The notes under the pieces are model-generated. The model was given only the letters and a program-made list of their open reading frames with translations, was not told the DNA's origin and searched no databases. From NCBI GenBank assembly GCA_049600855.1, contig JBMYQA010000019.1, positions 1 to 39,604 of the forward strand: 39,604 nt of DNA, written 5' to 3'. A program made the position numbers and the translations under genes. Positions 16,251 through 24,385 of this stretch are shown here, one piece after another (position 1 is the first letter of the stretch; the number at the start of each line of letters is the position of its first letter). This stretch comes from JBMYQA01 sp049600855. Lineage in GTDB: Bacteria; Bacteroidota; Bacteroidia; Cytophagales; Flammeovirgaceae.

Positions 16251-17660
16251 ATGCGCTCAACTGTTCTTGGAAAACCTATCTTAGCTAGCTTACTTTTTAC
16301 AATAGCTCTACTCTTAGTGCTCAGTTCTTGCGAATTACAGGAAGAAAAACTGACTGCCGATGCTTCCATCCAACTGACTTTTTCTACGGATACGGTTTTC
16401 TTTGATACGATTTTTACTTCTTTAGGCAGTATTACGAAGCGATTTAAAGCGTATAACCCCAGCGAAAATGCCATTGAAATTGATGAAATTGCTGTTGGGG
16501 GTGAACCCAATTCATTCTATTCAATGGTGGTGAATGGGACGGAGTCCAATCGAGTACAGAATGTGCGGGTATTGGGTAAAGACAGTGTGTTGATTTTGGT
16601 AAAAGTGAACATTGATCCACTTGATCAAGATTTGCCCTTTATTGTGCAAGATTCGGTTACGTTTGTTACCAATGGGAATTTTCAAGATGTGAAGCTCGTT
16701 TCGTGGGGGCAAGATGCTAACTTTTTACGGGATTCGGTATTAGATTGCAATACCACTTGGGATGCCAGCAGGCCTTACGTTATTTTTGATGATGTGTTAG
16801 TGGATTCCAACTGTACCTTAACCATGTTGGAGGGAACCAAGGTGTATATGAATGCGGGTTCTGATTTATTTGTGCGTGGTTCTTTGAATATTTTGGGTAA
16901 GGCTGATAGTTTGGTAAAAATTCAAAGTGTTCGCTTAGATCCGCCTTTTGACATTACACCAGGGCAATGGGGTGGCATCGTATTTATTGAAGGGAGCCAA
17001 GGAAATCGCATCGAAGGTGCGGTAATTCGAAACGGCACGTTTGGGCTATTTGCCGATCCTTCAGAAACCACTCCAATTGACATCAACATCAATCAAAGCA
17101 TTATTGAGAATGCTTCTTTTTCAGGAATTTCTAGTTTTGGGGCGAATATCACCATGCGCAATACCTTAGTGCAAAATTGCATTGAATATACGGTATTTTG
17201 CGTTGGAGGAGGAAACTATACCTTTGAGCATAATACTTTTGCCAACTATTCTTTTGATTTCTTTCGGGAAAACCCGCAACTCGTACTTGGCAACTTTGTC
17301 GTGATTAATACCGATCAAGGAGAACAACTGATTGCTTCCGATTTAGAAGTCAACATGACCAATAATATCGTATGGGGCAGTTTAGAAGATGAAGTGCAAT
17401 TGCCAGACCCTGATCCAAATTTTACTGCAATTTATACGTTTCGAAACAATTTAATACGCACTACGCTAACCGCTTTAGACATTAACGGCAACCTCATTAA
17501 TATCGACCCGCTATTTACCTCCCCTTTCGATAAGGATTATACCCTAGATACCCTAAGTCCAGCCCAAAATGCAGGAATTGATATTGGCGTAGCAGTAGAT
17601 TTAGAAGGTACGAATCGCGTTGGTTTGCCTGATCTTGGCGCTTTTGAACGAGTTGATTAA
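16251..17660 (+). CDS. Lipoprotein with right-handed beta-helix
   Basis: A 469-residue lipoprotein: signal peptide with lipobox LSSC, lipid Cys at 27. The first ~110 residues form a beta-sandwich-like region (TFSTDTVFFDTIFTSLGSITKRFKAYNPSENAIEIDEI). Residues about 150-400 show repeated short strands and Asn/Gly turns typical of a right-handed parallel beta-helix (GTKVYMNAGSDLFVRGSLNI, NRIEGAVIRNGTFGLFAD, ITMRNTLVQNC, NYTFEHNTFANYSF). The terminus GLPDLGAFERVD is a common choice-of-anchor ending of such proteins. No catalytic residues are evident; the role is likely structural or glycan-binding on the cell surface. It runs four bases into the deformylase remnant on the other strand. Confidence 0.82.
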   Translation: MRSTVLGKPILASLLFTIALLLVLSSCELQEEKLTADASIQLTFSTDTVFFDTIFTSLGSITKRFKAYNPSENAIEIDEIAVGGEPNSFYSMVVNGTESNRVQNVRVLGKDSVLILVKVNIDPLDQDLPFIVQDSVTFVTNGNFQDVKLVSWGQDANFLRDSVLDCNTTWDASRPYVIFDDVLVDSNCTLTMLEGTKVYMNAGSDLFVRGSLNILGKADSLVKIQSVRLDPPFDITPGQWGGIVFIEGSQGNRIEGAVIRNGTFGLFADPSETTPIDININQSIIENASFSGISSFGANITMRNTLVQNCIEYTVFCVGGGNYTFEHNTFANYSFDFFRENPQLVLGNFVVINTDQGEQLIASDLEVNMTNNIVWGSLEDEVQLPDPDPNFTAIYTFRNNLIRTTLTALDINGNLINIDPLFTSPFDKDYTLDTLSPAQNAGIDIGVAVDLEGTNRVGLPDLGAFERVD

Positions 17661-17803
17661 TCGTTATGATTACCTGCTTCAATCTTACCTTTCCAGTTAA
17701 AGGATTGTTCATTGATGGCGCGCATGGTACATAGAATTCCGTTTAGGTGATCGTATTCGTGCTGAAATAATTCAGCCATACCTTCGTAACTTGTAGTACT
17801 ATT
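17657..17803 (-). pseudogene. 3' remnant of a peptide deformylase gene
   Basis: On the minus strand, 48 sense codons read NSTTSYEGMAELFQHEYDHL, NGILCTMRAINEQSF and NWKGKIEAGNHND, then stop. HEYDHLNG is the HExxH metal motif of peptide deformylase, and the following ILxxMR pattern also fits. A stop codon lies just upstream in this frame, and the other two conserved blocks (GxGxAAxQ and EGCLS) are missing. It is therefore the last quarter of a def gene left after a deletion or rearrangement. Its stop codon overlaps the end of the beta-helix gene. Confidence 0.8.
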
Positions 17804-17881
17804 CTAAGTAGGGATATACCTATATCTTCAGTAGTGATTTGTGCGTTATAAAATTAGATTATTTACCTAATTACAAACATT

Positions 17882-18358
17882 ATGTTTACCATTAACCTTT
17901 CCAAACGATTTATTGCCTGTTGTTTTGTACTATTTATTGGGATTTCTACGGCATTTTCCCAAACGACACCGCAAGCCTTACTTTCTGCGAGTGATATTGA
18001 CTTATTCATTAAATCGTTCAATCCTTTAAAAGAAGACTTAGAAAAGCTTGGCCACAAGTATGAAGGGATGAATCACAATACCATCACCGCTTTTGCTGCT
18101 AATGAAGACGTAAAAGCCGTATTTCGAAAGCATGGTTGGAAGGATGATTTCTATCCCAAAGTGAGTGCGATTGTGTATGGTTACTCCTACTTAAAAACAA
18201 TTCAACAGATTGATAAGATGCCTGCTGAGCAAAAACAAGCGATGGAGCAAATGATGGCCCCTATGAAGCAACAATTTGCAGCTTTAGTGCATAAAGATGA
18301 CATTCAAACTGTAAAGAAAAAGTTCGATGTCATCGATCAATTCTTTCAGAAACAATAA
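17882..18358 (+). CDS. Secreted helical protein of unknown function
   Basis: A 158-residue protein with a signal peptide (MFTINLSKRFIACCFVLFIGISTAFS, cleavage before QTTPQ). The mature part is alpha-helical with a conserved-looking core: ASDIDLFIKSFNPLKEDLEKLG and FAANEDVKAVFRKHGWKDDFYPKVSAIVYGYSYL, then a Met/Gln-rich helix (MPAEQKQAMEQMMAPMKQQF) and a Lys-rich end. I do not recognise the family. It is followed by a good terminator, so it is probably a single-gene unit. Confidence 0.7.
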   Translation: MFTINLSKRFIACCFVLFIGISTAFSQTTPQALLSASDIDLFIKSFNPLKEDLEKLGHKYEGMNHNTITAFAANEDVKAVFRKHGWKDDFYPKVSAIVYGYSYLKTIQQIDKMPAEQKQAMEQMMAPMKQQFAALVHKDDIQTVKKKFDVIDQFFQKQ

Positions 18359-18383
18359 AGATAAAAATTGGTTTATGATAGTG

Positions 18384-18412
18384 AGCAACATGTTTTGAAC
18401 GTGTTGCTTTTT
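18384..18412 (+). terminator. Intrinsic terminator of the secreted protein gene
   Basis: AGCAACA and TGTTGCT pair, with an inner GTT/AAC pairing, followed by TTTTTATGTTTT. Confidence 0.75.
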
Positions 18413-18439
18413 ATGTTTTAGCCCATTACCTTAAGTGAG

Positions 18440-18455
18440 TACTTTGTACAAAGTA
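18440..18455. promoter_or_regulatory. 16-bp perfect palindrome upstream of the pirin gene
   Basis: TACTTTGTACAAAGTA is perfectly palindromic and ends 28 bases before the pirin start. The same half-site GTACTTTG / CAAAGTAC recurs at 27607-27626 ahead of another gene, with a 4-base centre. A shared regulator is a reasonable inference. Confidence 0.5.
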
Positions 18456-18483
18456 ACATTTCACCCCCTTAATTGTATCCCTT

Positions 18484-19371
18484 ATGTCAAATGTTGATTT
18501 AATTATTGAAGAGCGCAGTCGAGATATTGGTGACTTTTTAGTTGGCCGAATTTTGCCATTTCGAGAAAAACGCATGGTTGGTCCTTTCATCTTCATTGAT
18601 CATATGGGGCCTTCTACCATCAGCCCTGGTCATCACCTCGATGTAGATCAACACCCGCATATTGGGCTTTCTACACTTACCTATTTATTAAAAGGAGCGA
18701 TGCAGCATCGCGATAGCTTGGGTACCGATCAGCGCATTACGCCAGGTTCGGTAAATTGGATGACTGCGGGTAAGGGCGTAACCCATACGGAGCGTACTCC
18801 TCAAGACCTTAGAGGGCAAACTTTTGAGATTAATGGGTATCAGATTTGGGTGGCTTTACCGAAAGAATTAGAAGATACCGAGCCGTCATTTCATCATATT
18901 CCTGCCGAAAAACTCCCAACCTGGTCGGAAGGTGGAGCCGATTTTACCTTGGTGGCAGGGAAAGGCTTTGGTAAATCTTCTCCTGTTCCTGTTCATTCAG
19001 ACTTATTTATGGTAGAGGTCATTGCCAATGAACGATTTCAATTGGATATTCAAGGGCAACTGAGCGGTGAAATTGGGGTATGCATTGTAGAAGGGCAAAT
19101 TCAGGCTTGCGAACATAATTTGGGGAAAGGCAATATGCTGGTTTCCAAAGTGGAAAATACCTGTTCAATTACTATGGAAGCCAACACACACCTTTTCCTT
19201 TTTGGTGGTCAACCTTTTGAAGAAAACCGATACATCACTTGGAACTTTGTAGCTACCAGTAAGGAAAAAATTAATCAAGCCATTGAAGATTGGAAAGCGC
19301 ATAAATTTCCCAAAGTGCCGAATGACGATACCTATGTACCGATGCCACCGATGAGGCTTAAAATGAAATAA
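18484..19371 (+). CDS. Pirin family protein
   Basis: A 295-residue bicupin. The N-terminal cupin carries the four metal ligands of pirins in the right order and numbering: His57 and His59 in DQHPHIGLSTLTYLLKG, His101 and Glu103 in GKGVTHTERTP. GPFIFIDHMGP and RITPGSVNWMTAG are also characteristic. FEINGYQIWVALP leads into the second cupin, which lacks ligands as usual. Some pirins have quercetinase activity, others act as regulators; which applies cannot be told here. A palindromic site sits just upstream. Confidence 0.93.
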   Translation: MSNVDLIIEERSRDIGDFLVGRILPFREKRMVGPFIFIDHMGPSTISPGHHLDVDQHPHIGLSTLTYLLKGAMQHRDSLGTDQRITPGSVNWMTAGKGVTHTERTPQDLRGQTFEINGYQIWVALPKELEDTEPSFHHIPAEKLPTWSEGGADFTLVAGKGFGKSSPVPVHSDLFMVEVIANERFQLDIQGQLSGEIGVCIVEGQIQACEHNLGKGNMLVSKVENTCSITMEANTHLFLFGGQPFEENRYITWNFVATSKEKINQAIEDWKAHKFPKVPNDDTYVPMPPMRLKMK

Positions 19372-19517
19372 ATCGTATGTTTTGCTTTTGAACAGGGTTA
19401 CCCAATGGCGAAAAGTGATTGCAATGGGTAATAATTTTATGGGAAATTAGGTTGCTATCAGCATGAATGTACAGGAAACTAGTGAAAATCGTAACTAAAA
19501 CAAGTTTAAACCGTTTT

Positions 19518-19545
19518 CCCATTTTATGTGAAGTCATTAACTTTG
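19518..19545 (+). promoter_or_regulatory. Putative promoter of mutS2
   Basis: A perfect TAnnTTTG element, TAACTTTG, at 19538-19545, with TTTTC at 19514-19518 as a weak -33 match 19-20 bases upstream. It would give a short leader of about 25 bases before the ATG at 19576. Confidence 0.45.
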
Positions 19546-19575
19546 CGACTTCAACAGAAATAAAACCATTAAAAA

Positions 19576-21990
19576 ATGCTTTACCCTAGTAACATAGAGC
19601 AAAAACTGGGCTTCGATAAAATACGAGATTTATTAAAAGAAGAATGCAGCGGTCCAGTAGGAAAGACTTTTGTAGATAAAATTCGTTTTTCCTTCAACCC
19701 TCATGTAATCCTTAAGCTCACGACACAAACAGAAGAATTTCAACAGATTTTAATTACGGGTGAAGAGTTTCCCGCTGGAGGTTTTTTAGATGTAGAATAC
19801 ATTCTTGAAAAGATTAAGATTCCAGGAACCTTTATGTTTGAGGACGAAGCGAGCGATTTAAAAATTGCTTTAGATACCTTAAATACAGCACTGATATTCT
19901 TTAAGAACGAAGAAAAGCAAGAAGCTTATCCAGAACTCGCCCAACTTTCCAATAATATAGAACATACACCGAGTCTGCATCGAGCCATTGATATGGTGAT
20001 TGATGAACGCGGAAAAATAAGAAACAATGCTTCGCCAGAATTGGCAAAGATTCGGAAACAAATTCAGTCCAAGCAAATGGGCTTGCGCTCTCGAATGGAT
20101 AGTTTGTTGAAGCAGTTTAAAAATAGTGGCTTTACTAAGGAAGACGCTTCGCCAACTATTCGAGATGGGCGATTGGTGATTCCTGTAGCTGCGGAATACA
20201 AACGTCAGGTAAAAGGATTGGTGCATGATGCTTCAGCTACTGGCCAAACGGTTTACATCGAACCTCAAGAAGCATTGGATTTGAATAATGAGGTTCGGGA
20301 GTTATTTATTCGTGAGAAACAGGAAATCATCCGAATTTTATCGAAGCTCACCGATACAATCCGACCACATATTCCTAACTTATTGAAAGCCAACTTCTTT
20401 TTGGGAATGATGGATTTTATTCGCGCCAAAGCCAAGTTTGCTCAGCAGGTAGAAGCCATAAAGCCAGAACTTGAGGACAGGCCACACATGGAGTGGTATC
20501 ATGCTACACATCCATTATTATTATTGGCACATCGGCAACAAAATAAATCCATTGTTCCACAGAGTATTCGCTTAGATGGAGAAGAAGAAAAACGCATTTT
20601 AGTCATATCAGGGCCAAATGCTGGAGGAAAGTCCATTACCTTAAAAACGGCAGGTTTATTACAATACATGTTTCAATGCGGTTTGTTGGTACCCATGGTA
20701 GAAGGTTCTAAAATGGGGGTTTTTAAAAATATCTTTATTGATATTGGCGATGAACAATCATTGGAAAATGACTTGAGTACCTATAGTTCCCACCTCACCA
20801 ACATGCGTTTTTTCCTCAAAAACGCGAATCGCCACTCGCTTTGCCTCATCGATGAGTTTGGTACAGGAACAGAACCCAAACTAGGCGCTGCTATTGCCGA
20901 ATCTATTTTAGAACAATTGAATCGTAAAAAGGCATTTGGAGTAATTACTACCCATTATGCCAATTTAAAATTCTTTGCAGATCGTACAGAAGGATTAATC
21001 AATGGAGCGATGCGATACGATGTAGATCAGCTGCAACCCTTGTATGAATTAGAAATCGGCCAACCAGGAAGTTCCTTTGCTTTAGAGATTGCTCAGAAGA
21101 TTGGTCTTCCACAAGAGATTATTGGTAGAGCCCGAAATAAAGTAGGCAAAAAGGAAGTCAATATTGAACGTTTATTGGGGCAGTTGGAAAATGAGAAGAA
21201 GGAGCTCAAAAGTAAAAATCAAGAGTTGGAACGCAAGCAACGTGAATTAGAAAAAACACTTTCTGAATACACGGAAAAGAAAGCTTACTTTGAGGAGTAT
21301 CGCAAAAAGATCATGAATGAGGCCAAAGCAGAGGCTGCAAAATTGCTTAGCCAAGCGAATCGCAAGATTGAAATGGCTATTAAGTCCATCAAAACGCATC
21401 AGGCCGATAAAATTGTGACCAAGCAAATTCGTCATGAAATCGATAACTTCAAAGAAAGTCTAGCGCCTGAAGAAGTTGATGAAACGAAGATCGACAAGGA
21501 GAAAGAACCTAGCTATGAGGTTGTTGGAGGAACTATTGCGGTGGATGACTATGTGAAAGTGAAGGGACAAGAAACGGTTGGGAAAGTAGTTGGTATACAA
21601 AACAAAGATGCAGCTGTGATGATTGGTGAATTAAAATCCAATATTCGTTTAAACCGCCTCGTCAAAATCAGTAAAAAAGTATTTAAGGAACAAACCAAGA
21701 GTAATTCATCTGCAAGAGGCGGGATTAACTTAAATCAAAAGTTGATGGAGTTTAGTCCTAATTTAGATTTAAGAGGTAAACGGGTAGAAGAGGTGTTGCC
21801 CATACTTGATGATTTCTTATACAATGCCATTATGTTTAGCCAGCACAACCTCCGCATTGTACATGGGAAAGGCACAGGAGCACTACGTGAATTAGTTCGT
21901 AAACACTTGAGAACCTTCAAGGAAATCAAACACTTTGAAGATGAACACGCCGATCGGGGAGGGGCAGGAGTAACGTTGATTGAATTATAA
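19576..21990 (+). CDS. mutS2: Endonuclease MutS2
   Basis: An 804-residue protein of the MutS2 family. Residues about 1-320 are the helical clamp/lever region. The ATPase follows with Walker A GPNAGGKSITLK (from Gly346), DEQSLENDLSTYSSHL, Walker B CLIDEFGTGTEP and ITTHYANLK. A long charged coiled coil covers about 520-640. A small KOW-like segment (DDYVKVKGQETVGKVVGIQNKDAAV) comes next. The C-terminal Smr nuclease domain has LDLRGKRVEE and IVHGKGTGALRELVRKHL. MutS2 suppresses recombination and, in some bacteria, acts on collided ribosomes. Length and all parts are normal. Confidence 0.96.
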   Translation: MLYPSNIEQKLGFDKIRDLLKEECSGPVGKTFVDKIRFSFNPHVILKLTTQTEEFQQILITGEEFPAGGFLDVEYILEKIKIPGTFMFEDEASDLKIALDTLNTALIFFKNEEKQEAYPELAQLSNNIEHTPSLHRAIDMVIDERGKIRNNASPELAKIRKQIQSKQMGLRSRMDSLLKQFKNSGFTKEDASPTIRDGRLVIPVAAEYKRQVKGLVHDASATGQTVYIEPQEALDLNNEVRELFIREKQEIIRILSKLTDTIRPHIPNLLKANFFLGMMDFIRAKAKFAQQVEAIKPELEDRPHMEWYHATHPLLLLAHRQQNKSIVPQSIRLDGEEEKRILVISGPNAGGKSITLKTAGLLQYMFQCGLLVPMVEGSKMGVFKNIFIDIGDEQSLENDLSTYSSHLTNMRFFLKNANRHSLCLIDEFGTGTEPKLGAAIAESILEQLNRKKAFGVITTHYANLKFFADRTEGLINGAMRYDVDQLQPLYELEIGQPGSSFALEIAQKIGLPQEIIGRARNKVGKKEVNIERLLGQLENEKKELKSKNQELERKQRELEKTLSEYTEKKAYFEEYRKKIMNEAKAEAAKLLSQANRKIEMAIKSIKTHQADKIVTKQIRHEIDNFKESLAPEEVDETKIDKEKEPSYEVVGGTIAVDDYVKVKGQETVGKVVGIQNKDAAVMIGELKSNIRLNRLVKISKKVFKEQTKSNSSARGGINLNQKLMEFSPNLDLRGKRVEEVLPILDDFLYNAIMFSQHNLRIVHGKGTGALRELVRKHLRTFKEIKHFEDEHADRGGAGVTLIEL

Positions 21991-21993
21991 GCA

Positions 21994-22019
21994 AGAGGAA
22001 TGAAAGTTCCTCTTTTTTT
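21994..22019 (+). terminator. Intrinsic terminator of mutS2
   Basis: AGAGGAA and TTCCTCT pair around a 6-base loop and run straight into seven T. Confidence 0.85.
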
Positions 22020-22197
22020 GTAAAACTTACATGTTCTAGCAATTATTATTCCAGTAACTACTTTTTAGTCCGCAACCCTTTTCGGGATATGTTTTTTAGT
22101 AGAGCTACGAGAGTCATGTTGACAAGTGATTAAAATCATAGCAAATATTAAATTTTTTTCGGGATTAGTTTGGATAATACAAATAACATTGATAAAT

Positions 22198-22440
22198 AGC
22201 GTACGTATTCTGCTAAAAAGCTGAGTACATCGCTCAAACATACTATTATACTTTCTATCCGCTCAATCTCAAGCTATTATGAAAGTGGGTGTTCATCAAT
22301 AATGATACAATTATTTGATGTGTTAAACCCACAAACGAATCGAACTATTGTTAACCTGCTTTACAGGTAAAAACTCGAATGACTAAACATTCACCAACCA
22401 AATCGTATTAACTTAATTTAAGCCCCTCATTTGAGGGGTT
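22198..22440 (+). ncRNA. Candidate structured small RNA of unknown family
   Basis: No reading frame is seen, yet five hairpins follow in order between the mutS2 terminator and the dnaN end. P1 (22198-22234): AGCG/CGCT, GTATTC/GAGTAC (one G-U) and GCT/AGC closing an AAAA loop. P2 (22285-22332): GTGGGT/ACCCAC, then CATCAATAAT with ATTA-T-TTGATG (one bulged T). P3 (22349-22374): ACCTG/CAGGT with GTT/AAC. P4: GAATG/CATTC at 22377-22392. The last is a strong intrinsic terminator (CCCCTC/GAGGGG, 22421-22440, then TATTTTTT). A weak promoter match, TTAGTTTG (7 of 8), lies at 22165-22172. It is not obviously 6S, tmRNA, RNase P or SRP RNA. The terminator, with no gene to serve, is the strongest sign of a transcript. 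Confidence 0.5.
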
Positions 22441-22448
22441 TATTTTTT
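22421..22448 (+). terminator. Intrinsic terminator with no protein gene upstream
   Basis: CCCCTC and GAGGGG pair, with AA/TT flanks, followed by TATTTTTT on the plus strand. mutS2 already has its own terminator 400 bases earlier. Confidence 0.85.
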
Positions 22449-22461
22449 CTCAATGCTCATA

Positions 22462-22485
22462 AAAAAAGCCGACATGAAGTCGGCT
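22462..22485 (-). terminator. Intrinsic terminator of dnaN
   Basis: On the minus strand AGCCGAC and GTCGGCT pair around a 5-base loop and are followed by a run of T. Confidence 0.85.
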
Positions 22486-22512
22486 AAAAGTTTTCTTAGG
22501 TGTGTGATAACA

Positions 22513-23637
22513 TTAAGCATAGTTATGCAGCATAATGGGCATCACAAGCATTAAAATATCTTCATCTGCTTCTACTTCTCTTGGGATCACTAAGCCCGCA
22601 CGACCAGGTTCTGAGAGTTGTAAAATGATTTTTTCAGAATGTAGGTTATTTAACATCTCAATGAGGAATTTGGCATTAAAGCCAATTTCAATATCGGCAC
22701 CGTCATGCTCACAGAAAACGCGTTCTGTTGCCTCATTAGAAAAATCTAAATCTTCTGCGGATACTTTTAACTCATTCCCTGTAATTTTAAATCGAACTTG
22801 ATTGGTTGATTTATTTGCATAAATGACCAAACGTTTCAAGCAGCCAATCATTTCGCCACGATCCAATACCACATGATTATCATTGTTCAATGGAATCACA
22901 TTATTGTAGTCTGGAAAACGTTCATCAATCAAGCGGCAAATTAATTTCACATTTTCGAAGCTGAAGATGGCATTAGAGTCGTTGTACTCTAAAGTAAGTG
23001 GCAAATTGATTGAAGGCAAAGAAGCTTTCAATACCGATAAGGCTTTTTTATGAATAATCATGGAGGCCTCATGCTGACTTCCCACATCTTTACGCGTATA
23101 TCTCGTTAAGCGATGACTATCCGAAGAAACAAAATTGACTTCGCCTTCATTAATCGAGAAATAAACGCCATTCATCGCTGGCTTCATTTCATCATTACTT
23201 GTGGAGAACAGGGTGTAGCCTATCGCTGAAGTCAGCATATCCGTCATCAAATCCACTTTATCGGCACCTACCAGTTCTGGAACTTTAGGGAAATCAGCTG
23301 CATTTTCACCAGCTAACTTATACCGACCATTATCCGAACTAATCTCAATGCTATAGGTACTGAAGTCAATGGTGAACGTAACAGGTTGCTCAGGCAAGTT
23401 CTTGAGCGTATCCATCAGCATTCTTGCAGGTACTGCAATGTTACCATTCTCTTCTGCTTCTACTTCCAATTCTGTAATAATAGAGGTTTGCAAGTCCGAA
23501 GCAGTAACATTAAGCTTGCCGCCTTCAATTTCAAATAAGAAATTTTCTAAGATCGGCACGACAGGATTCGAAGGAATCACGCCGCTAATTGTGGACAAAT
23601 GCTTCAGTAATGTTGAAGTTGAAACAATGAATTTCAT
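22513..23637 (-). CDS. dnaN: DNA polymerase III beta sliding clamp
   Basis: A 374-residue protein of normal length with three clamp domains of about 120 residues each. Characteristic segments are MKFIVSTSTLLKHLSTISGVIP, NPVVPILENFLFEIEGGKLNVTASDLQT, NGVYFSINEGEVNFVSSDSHRLTRY, FPDYNNVIPLNNDNHVV and GFNAKFLIEMLNNL, with the usual hydrophobic end VMPIML. It forms the dimeric ring that tethers DNA polymerase III. It stands away from dnaA, as is common in Bacteroidota. Confidence 0.97.
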   Translation of the reverse strand: MKFIVSTSTLLKHLSTISGVIPSNPVVPILENFLFEIEGGKLNVTASDLQTSIITELEVEAEENGNIAVPARMLMDTLKNLPEQPVTFTIDFSTYSIEISSDNGRYKLAGENAADFPKVPELVGADKVDLMTDMLTSAIGYTLFSTSNDEMKPAMNGVYFSINEGEVNFVSSDSHRLTRYTRKDVGSQHEASMIIHKKALSVLKASLPSINLPLTLEYNDSNAIFSFENVKLICRLIDERFPDYNNVIPLNNDNHVVLDRGEMIGCLKRLVIYANKSTNQVRFKITGNELKVSAEDLDFSNEATERVFCEHDGADIEIGFNAKFLIEMLNNLHSEKIILQLSEPGRAGLVIPREVEADEDILMLVMPIMLHNYA

Positions 23638-23870
23638 ATCTTCTCAGCTAGCTATAAATGTGAAAAATTTTTTCTATGAGTAGTTGTAGTTTGTAGCTTT
23701 CATAATTACCAAAACTTCCCATTTATTTGATGCAAAATGGGATAATGGCGTTTCTATCTATGAAAATACAAAAAAATTAACGTAAATGTAAAATTAGGAC
23801 TTTTTAACTGAAAAGCTATGAGATTGTGCTGAAACATCTCAGATAAAAAGTGCTTTATTTCTTTGAGCTT

Positions 23871-24104
23871 TTATGCGTGTAATTTATCAATTTCAGCTGC
23901 TAATTCTCGATCTTTTTCCGTCACGATATTTCCTGCATCGTGGGTACATAATGCAATTTCCACCTTGTTATAAACATTTGACCAATTTGGATGATGATCT
24001 CGCTTCTCAGCCAACAAAGCTACTTGCGTCATAAACCCAAATGCTGCTACAAAATCCTTAAACTCAAAGGTTCTTTTCAGTTGATTATTTTCTTCTTTCC
24101 ACAT
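23871..24104 (-). CDS. 4a-hydroxytetrahydrobiopterin dehydratase
   Basis: A 77-residue pterin-4a-carbinolamine dehydratase. The signature is complete: FKDFVAAFGFMTQVALLAEKRDHHPNWSNVYNKVEIALCTHDAGNIVTEKD, with the catalytic His pair followed by PNW and the later Thr-His-Asp. It dehydrates the carbinolamine made when aromatic amino acid hydroxylases use tetrahydrobiopterin. It lacks the N-terminal ~15 residues of longer homologues, but shorter versions are common. No hydroxylase gene is in the window. Confidence 0.93.
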   Translation of the reverse strand: MWKEENNQLKRTFEFKDFVAAFGFMTQVALLAEKRDHHPNWSNVYNKVEIALCTHDAGNIVTEKDRELAAEIDKLHA

Positions 24105-24385
24105 AAAATATCAATTTTTAAAGGTCAAGTAATAGAATGTAAAACTTTCCGCTCTTAAAGCTTTTTTTAGTTTGGGGTAATTTATAAATTGATAACAAAA
24201 TGTGCATCGTTTTTTGCATAAAAGAATTCTAAGAAACTACAAAATAGATCAATATTGAATGTGTAAACCTGTAAAACAACTCATTGATTTTGAGCTTTGT
24301 GCATAGCAATAAAGAATAATCAATACTTGTAACTGATCCATTACCAGAGCACTTTATTCACTCATTTCCAAACCTTGCAACCCTT

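Noticed and set aside
19397..19430. TTACCCA/TGGGTAA as terminator of the pirin gene
   Set aside because: The stem has only seven pairs with a long loop and only a broken T run (AATAATTTTAT); too weak to call.
22119..22151. TTGACA followed by TATTAA as a sigma-70 promoter for the candidate RNA
   Set aside because: The spacer is 21 bases and this phylum uses a different -33/-7 pattern; only a 7-of-8 TAnnTTTG-like match at 22165 remains.
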